From Candidatus Rifleibacteriota bacterium (lineage in GTDB: Bacteria; Riflebacteria; Ozemobacteria; Ozemobacterales; Ozemobacteraceae), in NCBI GenBank assembly GCA_029565415.1, contig JAKQOH010000100.1, forward strand, positions 1 through 12,542: a stretch of 12,542 bases of DNA, given 5' to 3'. Every line of letters begins with the position of its first letter. The stretch's first letter is position 1. The notes under the pieces are model-generated. The model was given only the letters and a program-made list of their open reading frames with translations, had not been told where the DNA came from and did not search any database. A program made the position numbers and the translations under genes. Shown in pieces: positions 6,561 through 12,542 of the stretch.

Positions 6561-7217
6561 ATGGCCGCCTCGAATTCCGGCTCGGGTCTCCGCAGCTGCG
6601 TTTCCTGTCTCGGTTGCGGATGTATATTTCCAGCAATTTTTCTTGCCGGGTTGGTCGTCGCCGCAATCTTCCTGTTGCCCCAGCTCACGGAGCCTCCCGC
6701 CTCATCCTCGCTCCCCAGGCCCGCCGAAATCACACGCGAGGATCGCTGGAGCCTCCAGGACAAGCTCGCCGCCGCCGTGCAACAGGCGGGAAGCGGCCCG
6801 CTCCGGCTCGATCTCACCCTGCCCGAGTTCAATGCCCTTCTCGGCCGCGCCGAGCCCCGGCCGGCGGCCGGCTTCGCCCTGACACGGGCCTGGGCATACC
6901 CCGACGCCGACCGGCTCCATTTCGTTCTCGAAGGCTCCGGCTTCTGGCAGCGGCGCCTGACGCTCGAAATCGTCCTGGCGAACCCGACCGCCCCGCAACG
7001 CCTCGCCCTTATCCGGTTCAACGAACACGCGATCCCCGATCGCCTCGTCCATCTCATCGGGCATCGATGGATCGAACGCTGGCTCGCGGACGGCCTCGGC
7101 ATCGATATCCGCCCCGGCACACCGGCCGCCTGTGACATCGCCATCGCCTCGGATGTCGTCATCCTCACCGGTATCTTCCCCCGCCTCGGAATCCCCGCGC
7201 AAGGAGCAGGGCAGTGA
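6561..7217 (+). CDS. Single-pass membrane protein with N-terminal cysteine cluster, unknown function
   Basis: I do not recognise this 218-residue protein. A CX2CX2CXC cluster (Cys13, Cys16, Cys19, Cys21) lies directly before or at the start of one strongly hydrophobic segment (about residues 21-40). A Pro/Ser-rich linker follows, then a soluble domain of about 150 residues rich in charged and hydrophobic positions with alternating beta-like strands. The topology suggests an N-terminal anchor with the domain on the far side of the membrane. Cysteines so close to the membrane could bind metal, be lipidated, or simply be structural. The start codon follows the cheW stop by one base and the stop overlaps the next start (GTGA), so it is co-expressed with both neighbours. 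That context hints at an envelope or signalling role but does not prove one. Confidence 0.78.
   Translation: MAASNSGSGLRSCVSCLGCGCIFPAIFLAGLVVAAIFLLPQLTEPPASSSLPRPAEITREDRWSLQDKLAAAVQQAGSGPLRLDLTLPEFNALLGRAEPRPAAGFALTRAWAYPDADRLHFVLEGSGFWQRRLTLEIVLANPTAPQRLALIRFNEHAIPDRLVHLIGHRWIERWLADGLGIDIRPGTPAACDIAIASDVVILTGIFPRLGIPAQGAGQ
7202..7206 (+). promoter_or_regulatory. Shine-Dalgarno AGGAG deciding the GTG start at 7214
   Basis: AGGAG sits seven bases before the GTG at 7214, inside the end of the upstream gene. It supports GTG as the start despite the four-base overlap. Confidence 0.7.
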
Positions 7218-8203
7218 TTCTCGACAAGCTTCCCCCGACGCTGGCCGGTATTCTTCCCCCGGGAACCGGCTCCCAGGACATTCTCGTCTACGAGTCGACC
7301 TCGGCCTTCGACGGCACGACGGGCACATCCTGGCTCATCGTCTCCCCACCCGCCGTCTTCGTCTTTTCAGCCCCGCCTCTCGGCACCCCGGAACCGGTCA
7401 CCAATTTCCTCGTCCGGGGTGTGCAGTCGCTGACGGCATCCAAAAGTATTCTTGGCGATATACACTTGGCCTTCTCCCTCCGGTCCGAGGAAAAGCCCTT
7501 CGTCTTCTCGATTCCGAGCCTGCTGCAGCATGAGTGGCACGACCTGAGCGGGCGTCTGGCCGGGATTTTCGGCGACACCTTCACGCCCGAGGTGACGGAC
7601 ACCTCGTTCGGCAGCGGCTCCCTGATTGACTCGACCTCGGGCATCACGCTGGCCGCCATTCCCGGCATCGACTTCAAACCTATCTCCGGAGTCACCATCG
7701 ACACCTCCAAGATGGCCTCCTCGCTCGACACGACGATGTCCGACCTCGGGGACCAGATCACCGTCCAGGTGACCGACGAAAGCGGTTCAACCCCCTCGAC
7801 GCTGGCCGACCTGTCGGCCGGTCTTTCCCTGCCGGCGCGCGAGCCTGTCAAGCCTCAGTCGAAACAGGCGGTCGAAGCGGCCGAACAGAAGAAAAAGAAG
7901 TTCCACAAGTCGCGGCCGAACCTGCTTCAAGAACCGCCGCGCGACGCCGACGGGGTTTCATCGGTCGTCTGCCCCGCCTGCAGCCGGAAAAATCTGCCCG
8001 ACTATACCTACTGTCTTGGCTGCGGCCAGGAGCTCGAGTCCGCCAAGCGCAAGCAGCAGCGCAAGACGGGCAAGCCCCAGGATTACGGCTACTCGTCGAG
8101 CTCGGGCGGCCAGGAAGAGGAAGCCTCGGGCTGCCTCACCCAGCTGTTCTACTTCATCATCGGGGTGGGCGCCCTGCTGTTCTTCATCTCGATCGGAAAA
8201 TAA
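7214..8203 (+). CDS. Tail-anchored membrane protein with zinc ribbon, unknown function
   Basis: A 329-residue protein of unrecognised family. Residues about 1-120 are beta-rich (ILVYEST, SWLIVSP, VFVFSAPP, IHLAFSLR, FVFSIP) and end in a helix, reminiscent of a bacterial PH-like fold; this is a visual impression. Residues 120-240 are Ser/Thr/Asp-rich and low in complexity, then a basic patch KKKKFHK. A zinc ribbon follows: CPAC at 253-256 and CLGC at 267-270. A Lys/Arg- and Ser-rich stretch leads to a C-terminal hydrophobic segment at about 309-327 ending only two residues from the C-terminus, so the protein is probably tail-anchored with its bulk in the cytoplasm. GTG start with a good AGGAG; last gene of the cheW operon. 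It ends six bases before the convergent alanine-racemase-like gene. Confidence 0.82.
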   Translation: MILDKLPPTLAGILPPGTGSQDILVYESTSAFDGTTGTSWLIVSPPAVFVFSAPPLGTPEPVTNFLVRGVQSLTASKSILGDIHLAFSLRSEEKPFVFSIPSLLQHEWHDLSGRLAGIFGDTFTPEVTDTSFGSGSLIDSTSGITLAAIPGIDFKPISGVTIDTSKMASSLDTTMSDLGDQITVQVTDESGSTPSTLADLSAGLSLPAREPVKPQSKQAVEAAEQKKKKFHKSRPNLLQEPPRDADGVSSVVCPACSRKNLPDYTYCLGCGQELESAKRKQQRKTGKPQDYGYSSSSGGQEEEASGCLTQLFYFIIGVGALLFFISIGK

Positions 8204-8209
8204 CGCCGC

Positions 8210-9292
8210 TCAGACCCCGCCCGGGAACGGATCGGCCGCCAGGAGCTCGGCCCCGCGGCGGATGTACAGGGGACACTCCCTGGCCAGCCGGTCGAGGCCC
8301 GCCGTCAGCTCCTCGTGATCCGGCCACTCGTCGGCCGGCACGGTCTGGGTGTCGTGGCTTCCCAGCAGTAATGCCCGCCATGGGGTGCCGACGGCCGGTC
8401 GTCGGGCCAGCTCGATGATGAGGCGCCGCTCTTCGATCGCGACGATCCGGCCGCTCTCCCCGCCGATCACGACCTGGCCGCGCGCCTGGCGTGGCAGCCC
8501 GTGGGCAGCCCCCAGATCAACCCCGGCCAGCAACCCGCGGCCGCGCGTTCGGAGAGGGTATGCCCACCCCTCGAGGGTCAGGGTGGCGGTAAGCCCCATC
8601 GGCTCGATCGTTTGTTTCGCATATCCGAAGAGTTCCCGGCCGATCTGGGGGACGGATTTCAGGCGGGCCGGAACGGGCCCCGCCCCGGCGCCCAGGATGA
8701 CCAGCGCGCGGATATCGCCCAGCAGGCGGCCGGCCGCACGCATGAACAGGTCACACTCCTGCCTGCCGCCAAACGGCTCGTCGAGCCAGAAGCCCGCAAT
8801 GTCAACGGCCGCAAGGCCCGGAAGCGCCTCGAGCAGCGACATGCACCCCGTTGGCCCGGGATCGGCCATCAATTCTCCCGACCGGACGCGGATCAGCAGG
8901 GAAACCCGGCGGTTGCAGGCCTGGGCCGCATTCGAGGCGACGATCGCCTCGGACGTCTGGCCGACCGTCACATGGAATCCATTCCGGACCGCTTCGGCGA
9001 TGCTTCCCGAGGAGGCGGGGGGTGCGAGAAGACGGATCCAGCCTTCCTCGGCAACGGCCGCCGGCCCCGTGAGGCGGAACCCCCGGCTGATGTACCCCCA
9101 GCCGCCGCGCCGTTTCAGTTCGGGCGCAACCTGCCGCCACGACCGTGCGAGGATCGGGGAACGCAGATCGGCGACCCAGTCCCTCCCTTCGGCTGCCGGC
9201 ACGTTTCCCAGAAGGGCCGGCTGGTCGAGAACCAGCCAGCAGGGGGCATCCCATGGCGGAATGCCCGTGGCAAACGGGGGGGCGGGATTCAT
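8210..9292 (-). CDS. Alanine racemase-like protein lacking catalytic Lys and Tyr (probable pseudoenzyme)
   Basis: The 360-residue length and layout follow alanine racemase (alr), the PLP enzyme making D-alanine for peptidoglycan. WLVLDQPALLGNV (19-31) matches the family's W-EIDL-AL-HN start. The C-terminal part from about 235 tracks the family's beta domain: GLLAGVDLGAAHGLPR, a strand like VLVRG, P-VG-W-ALLLGS for the GDEV-LLG strand, then an acidic helix and a C-terminal PLYIRRG for PR-Y. Both catalytic positions differ by eye alignment: the VKANAYGHG Schiff-base lysine corresponds to LRSPILARS (Arg44), and the GYADGY tyrosine corresponds to Ala262 in GAAHGL. The CMD motif is also gone. It should not racemise alanine by the usual route. 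It is the last gene of the minus operon, four bases after the acyltransferase stop. Homology is inferred without a profile search. Confidence 0.6.
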   Translation of the reverse strand: MNPAPPFATGIPPWDAPCWLVLDQPALLGNVPAAEGRDWVADLRSPILARSWRQVAPELKRRGGWGYISRGFRLTGPAAVAEEGWIRLLAPPASSGSIAEAVRNGFHVTVGQTSEAIVASNAAQACNRRVSLLIRVRSGELMADPGPTGCMSLLEALPGLAAVDIAGFWLDEPFGGRQECDLFMRAAGRLLGDIRALVILGAGAGPVPARLKSVPQIGRELFGYAKQTIEPMGLTATLTLEGWAYPLRTRGRGLLAGVDLGAAHGLPRQARGQVVIGGESGRIVAIEERRLIIELARRPAVGTPWRALLLGSHDTQTVPADEWPDHEELTAGLDRLARECPLYIRRGAELLAADPFPGGV

Positions 9293-9296
9293 GGCA

Positions 9297-10589
9297 TCAG
9301 ACCGTCGTCACCGAGTCGTGCGCCGGCGTGCCGTTCCCATCGTGTTCGGGTTCTTCGGCCGAGTCGTCGCGCACGGGGCATCCCATCAGGCGGCTTCCGA
9401 TCTCGCACACGCGCTCGTAGACCAGGTCCTGTATCTCCTGTTCGGTGTGGCCCTGTTCCAGCATTCCCGGAACGTCGATCGGCTCGCCGAAACCCACCTT
9501 GATCGTCACGGGGCGCGGAACCGGCGAGCCGGGCGGGTTGAGCAGGTGGTTGTTCGCGATATAGGCGGGCAGCACGGGCACTTTCTGCCGGACGGCGAAC
9601 TTGATCGCGCCCGGCTTGAAGGGCCGGATCAGACCGCGCGGGTTGCGGGTTCCCTCGGGGAAGATGCCGAGCACCTTTCCGTCGGCGAGCACGCGGAGGC
9701 AGGTCTTGATCGACGTCGGATCGGGCTTCGCCCGGTCGACCGGGAACGCCAGGGATTTTCGCAGGAACCATCCGATGATCGGATTGTCGAACGCCTCTTT
9801 CTTCACCATGATGTAGACGGGGTGGGGAAGGGCGCTTCCGAGGATCAGCCCGTCCAGCACCGAGGCATGGTTCGCCACCACGAGATACGGCGGTTTCGCC
9901 GGCATGTGTTCGAGCCCCTCGATCGTCCAGCGGTTATAAACGGTTAATATGAAATGACAGATATTTTTGACGAACCTGTAGAATGTCAGCGACGGGGCCG
10001 TCTGGGCAAGTTTGCCCTCGTTGCCGCCACGCTGACCGACCAGATAGCGCACGCTCCGCCAGACGATCCAAGCCGTCGCGATCACGGCCAACACCGGCAC
10101 CACCAGGGCCAGCACGGTTCCGACCCCGGCGATCACGCCTTCCACGAAGCTGATCAGAGGATTCGCGGTGCCGCCCGTCGTGACCGTCGAAGCGGCGCGG
10201 AGGCCGGTTTTCCCGGCATGCACCGAGACGGTCGCGCTCTGGCCGAGAACGAGGGCGATCAGCAGGAAGATGCTCTTCAGGTCGCCATCCGGCAGGATCG
10301 TCACGGTCACCAGGGCCGAAAGGACCATTTTCACGGGAAGCTCGATCGCATCGAGGGCGTGATCGACCACCGGAATCTTGTCGGCCGTCGCTTCGACGGC
10401 CGCAGCCACGAGAAGCGCGATCAGAACCGGCGTCTGCGCGAGGAAAGCAAGCCCCTGGCCAATGTGGAGCCAGCCCGGAAAAAATCTGTAGACGATGCCG
10501 ATCAGCAGCGGAGGCAGGAAAGCCCGAAACCCCGTGCACGCCGAGAGGCAGATCCCGGCGAGCACGGGGACGACATATTCGAGTCCCAT
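9297..10589 (-). CDS. DUF4126 membrane domain fused to a PlsC-type 1-acylglycerol-3-phosphate acyltransferase
   Basis: A 430-residue two-domain protein. Residues 1-185 are several hydrophobic helices with the DKIPVVD signature (70-76) of DUF4126, a membrane family of unknown function. Residues 215-400 are a PlsC-type acyltransferase of the class that makes phosphatidic acid from lysophosphatidic acid at the cytoplasmic membrane. NHASVLD (240-246) is the catalytic NHX4D, and FPEGTRN (310-316) is the substrate-binding motif. Family blocks such as YIMVKKEAF and a proline-rich VPVLPAYI are also present. The acyltransferase is complete and probably active; acyl acceptor and donor are unknown. The tail after about 405 is acidic and probably disordered. 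ATG 10589 is preceded by a G-run six bases upstream. The gene starts 13 bases after the exported-protein gene and lies four bases before the racemase-like gene. Confidence 0.9.
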   Translation of the reverse strand: MGLEYVVPVLAGICLSACTGFRAFLPPLLIGIVYRFFPGWLHIGQGLAFLAQTPVLIALLVAAAVEATADKIPVVDHALDAIELPVKMVLSALVTVTILPDGDLKSIFLLIALVLGQSATVSVHAGKTGLRAASTVTTGGTANPLISFVEGVIAGVGTVLALVVPVLAVIATAWIVWRSVRYLVGQRGGNEGKLAQTAPSLTFYRFVKNICHFILTVYNRWTIEGLEHMPAKPPYLVVANHASVLDGLILGSALPHPVYIMVKKEAFDNPIIGWFLRKSLAFPVDRAKPDPTSIKTCLRVLADGKVLGIFPEGTRNPRGLIRPFKPGAIKFAVRQKVPVLPAYIANNHLLNPPGSPVPRPVTIKVGFGEPIDVPGMLEQGHTEQEIQDLVYERVCEIGSRLMGCPVRDDSAEEPEHDGNGTPAHDSVTTV

Positions 10590-10602
10590 GACCGACCCCC
10601 TG

Positions 10603-11184
10603 CTACTGGAGCAGGGCCGGCATCTTCAGGGAAACGCGGCGCACGGCCTCGGCATTGCCCGAGGCTCTGAACGCCTCGATGGCGGCCGCATACGACACAT
10701 ACGCCTGCTGGTTCCGTCCGAGCGAGGCCAGGATGCCGCCGATGTCCTCATGGACGATCGCCGCCCAGGCCGTGTCCGGGTGCGCTTCCAGCCGGCCGAG
10801 GATCGAGCGGTACCGCACGAGGGCCGAGAGCGGCCGGTCCATGTCGCGCATCAGCCGCGCCGCCCAGACGAGCGGCCCGACCGAGTAGGGAGTCCCGGCG
10901 TGCTGGCGGCGCTGCATTTCGGCCGACTCGTCGATGACCCGCACGGCCTCGGAGATCAGGCCCCGCTTCACCAGCTCGTCCACGGCGCCCGTGACGGCCG
11001 CCCCCGACGCGTCGCACACCGTGTCCCCAGGGATCGCGACGGCCTCGACGGCCCCGGCCTCTCCGGACAAGCCGCAGGCACCATCGGCCTCGCAGGCCGC
11101 CCGCACGGGCGTGCCGGTCACCGCGAGAACCGCGGCCAGGCCGGCGACGGCAAGGCCTTTTTTCAACATCATCCCGGTTTTCAT
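10603..11184 (-). CDS. Small exported protein with TPR-like helices
   Basis: A 193-residue protein with a clear Sec signal peptide: Lys8-Lys9, a hydrophobic core GLAVAGLAAVLAVTG and a V-R-A cleavage site near residue 29. The mature part has four cysteines in its first ~30 residues (CEADGAC, then TVCDAS), so disulphides are possible after export. From about residue 65 it is helical, with paired helices like tetratricopeptide repeats (ELVKRGLISEAVRVIDES, then LGRNQQAYVSYAAAIEAFRASG). It is probably a periplasmic protein-protein adaptor; function unknown. GAGGT sits six bases before ATG 11184. It lies 33 bases after the nucleotidyltransferase stop and 13 bases before the DUF4126-PlsC gene. Confidence 0.8.
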   Translation of the reverse strand: MKTGMMLKKGLAVAGLAAVLAVTGTPVRAACEADGACGLSGEAGAVEAVAIPGDTVCDASGAAVTGAVDELVKRGLISEAVRVIDESAEMQRRQHAGTPYSVGPLVWAARLMRDMDRPLSALVRYRSILGRLEAHPDTAWAAIVHEDIGGILASLGRNQQAYVSYAAAIEAFRASGNAEAVRRVSLKMPALLQ

Positions 11185-11190
11185 CGATAC

Positions 11191-11195
11191 ACCTC
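11191..11195 (-). promoter_or_regulatory. Shine-Dalgarno GAGGT for the exported TPR-like gene
   Basis: GAGGT six bases before ATG 11184 fixes the start. The surrounding 33-base gap (11185-11217) is strikingly AT-rich for this genome and contains TATAAC and TACAAT hexamers usable as a -10. No convincing -35 is visible, so an internal promoter is only possible. Confidence 0.6.
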
Positions 11196-11217
11196 ACATG
11201 TTATATATTGTATGTAA

Positions 11218-12542
11218 TTATTCTTCCTCGGACGGACGACCGCTCAGCAGGCGGCCGGCGAACAGCAGTGCGGCGTTCCGGTCGCGCACCTGGCCGAGGT
11301 GCTGCGCCTCGCGCACGGCATCGAGGATCTCGCGAAACTTCGGCCCGGGCTGGAGGCGGAAATGCGTCATCAGGTCGGTTCCGTTGATCAGCGGCGCCTG
11401 TTTCGCATACTCCATCTGCCGGTAGAAGTCCGACATGATGCTCTCGATGCCCTTCTCGAACACGGCCATGTCGTCCTGGCTCTCGGGGCCCTGCGCAGCC
11501 AACCGGTCTGCCAGCGACATCAGGGCGATCCCCACGCCGTCACGGCCGGTTTCCGTGTAATACCGGAACAGCCGGCGGTCGGACAGCCCCTCCTGCAGGA
11601 TCACCCCGGGCCGCATGTGGTTTTTCACCACGTTCATCAGAAAGTTGAGTTCGGCCGTCGAGAGGCGGAACCGCTCGGCGACGGTCTTGCACAGCCGCAC
11701 GCCTTCCATTTCGTGGCCGTGGAAGACGATCCGGCCATCCTCCTCGCGCTCCCGGCGGCAGGCGGGCTTGCCGACATCATGCAGCAGGCAGGCGAACTTG
11801 AACACCTGCCGGAAGGTCCGGTTCCCCGAAATAGGCTCGTCGAGATACGCCTGGAACTTCTTCCAGCCCTCGACAGGCGCGTCGTTGCGGTCGATGAGTG
11901 CCTCGAACCGGCGCAGCGCCTCGATCGTGTGATCGAACACGTCGAGATGGTGCCAACCGTTCTGACTGACCCCCCGGGCTTCTTCCAGCTCGGGAAGGAT
12001 GCGCGCGAGCACCCCGAGTTTCGACATCGTTTCGATCCAGGCGGCGCTTTCGGACGTCGCAAGCATCTTGAACAGCTCGTCCCGGATCCGCTCGCCGGAA
12101 ACGCCCTCCAGCAGCGGGGCATCCCGCCGGATCGCCTCGGTCAGCTCCTCGTCGAACCGCATGCCGAGGCCGGCCCCGAACCGGAACGCCCGCATCACGC
12201 GCAGCGGATCATCCTGAAACGCCGTCGGCGCGCACATCTTCAGCCGCTTTTCCACGAGCGCCTCACGGCCGCCGAGCGGGTCATACAGGGGCAGAACGGG
12301 ATCGAGCAGCGGCCATGTGACGCGCACGGCCATCGCGTTGATCGTGAAGTCGCGCCCCTGCAGGTCCCCGTCGATGCCCTCGGCCCGGAACCGTGCGATG
12401 TCGACGGTGAACGAGCGACCCTCGATCGACCGGACGATCCGGGCGACCTCGTGGTCCTCGTCGAGCATCACGAAGCCGCTCTTCTTGTTCCGGGCATAGG
12501 TGTTCGCCTGGGCCGTGAACGGTACCGATACGGCCAGATCGG
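11218..12542 (-). CDS. CCA tRNA nucleotidyltransferase / poly(A) polymerase family protein with HD domain (5' partial)
   Basis: About 440 residues are visible. The frame is open past the right edge, so the GTG at 12471 is not the start: upstream codons read DLAVSVPFTAQANTYARNKK and join smoothly to GFVMLDEDHEVARIV. The catalytic N-terminus with its GG and DxD motifs lies outside the window. Seen here are the head-domain signature GRDFTINAMA (12329-12360), the YDPLGG segment, the neck-like DPLRVMRAFRF block, and an HD phosphohydrolase-like domain (GWHHLDVFDHT, then LLHDVGKP near 11763-11790). This class adds CCA, or only the terminal A, to tRNA 3' ends, or adds poly(A) to RNA; the visible part does not distinguish them. 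The HD domain gives some family members phosphatase or phosphodiesterase activity. It leads a four-gene minus-strand operon. Confidence 0.93.
   Translation of the reverse strand, partial: DLAVSVPFTAQANTYARNKKSGFVMLDEDHEVARIVRSIEGRSFTVDIARFRAEGIDGDLQGRDFTINAMAVRVTWPLLDPVLPLYDPLGGREALVEKRLKMCAPTAFQDDPLRVMRAFRFGAGLGMRFDEELTEAIRRDAPLLEGVSGERIRDELFKMLATSESAAWIETMSKLGVLARILPELEEARGVSQNGWHHLDVFDHTIEALRRFEALIDRNDAPVEGWKKFQAYLDEPISGNRTFRQVFKFACLLHDVGKPACRREREEDGRIVFHGHEMEGVRLCKTVAERFRLSTAELNFLMNVVKNHMRPGVILQEGLSDRRLFRYYTETGRDGVGIALMSLADRLAAQGPESQDDMAVFEKGIESIMSDFYRQMEYAKQAPLINGTDLMTHFRLQPGPKFREILDAVREAQHLGQVRDRNAALLFAGRLLSGRPSEEE

Noticed and set aside
4490..7168. 892-residue minus-strand open frame
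   Set aside because: Only its last 132 residues (the cupin) are protein-like. The rest is antisense or out of frame to hslO, cheW and the next gene, with Arg/Pro-rich composition typical of shadow frames in GC-rich DNA.
8204..8209. Terminator between the convergent 7214 and 8210 genes
   Set aside because: The gap is six bases with no stem-loop or T-tract.
8349..9947. 532-residue plus-strand open frame
   Set aside because: Antisense to the racemase-like and PlsC genes, both of which show clear family motifs; composition is Arg/Pro/Ser-rich.
9930..9985. AT-rich patch at the DUF4126-PlsC boundary as an internal promoter
   Set aside because: TATAAC is present on the minus strand but no credible -35, and the patch encodes a normal linker helix (YRFVKNICHFILTVYNR).

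Overview
The window is GC-rich (roughly two-thirds G+C by eye) bacterial DNA, densely packed with genes and short gaps. Hsp33, CheW, a PlsC acyltransferase and an HD-domain CCA/poly(A) nucleotidyltransferase are ordinary bacterial genes. The large multi-domain vWA protein and several family-less membrane proteins suggest an uncultured or poorly sampled lineage. I cannot place the phylum from sequence alone. I see no rRNA, tRNA, CRISPR array, transposase or phage gene.

Layout. Bases 1-217 form a near-perfect fold-back: two 98-base arms around a 21-base spacer, lying on the start of a very large plus-strand gene that runs to 4474. That gene has a von Willebrand A (vWA) domain with intact MIDAS residues, three related beta-rich modules, a transglutaminase-like segment lacking its cysteine, and a C-terminal coiled coil. 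The fold-back is most likely an assembly or amplification artefact at a contig end, so the first ~33 residues of the apparent reading frame are not native and the true N-terminus is missing.

Convergent to it, on the minus strand, is a two-gene unit: hslO (Hsp33), then a small cupin gene coupled by a GTGA stop/start overlap. A 300-base divergent spacer (5776-6076) holds a good extended -10 promoter for hslO, a short-spaced promoter for cheW, two inverted repeats and a three-unit 9-base repeat.

On the plus strand cheW, a one-TM protein with a cysteine cluster, and a tail-anchored zinc-ribbon protein form a tight operon (6077-8203). The minus-strand right half is another operon, read right to left: nucleotidyltransferase (cut by the window edge), a small exported helical-repeat protein, a DUF4126-PlsC fusion, and a protein aligning with alanine racemase but lacking both catalytic residues.

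Functionally the genes are mixed: redox chaperoning, chemosensory coupling, tRNA 3'-end maturation, phospholipid synthesis, and several orphan proteins. I do not see a coherent defence or biosynthetic system. The most unusual items are the large vWA protein, the apparent alanine-racemase pseudoenzyme and the DUF4126-PlsC fusion. The left-edge palindrome matters chiefly for data quality.
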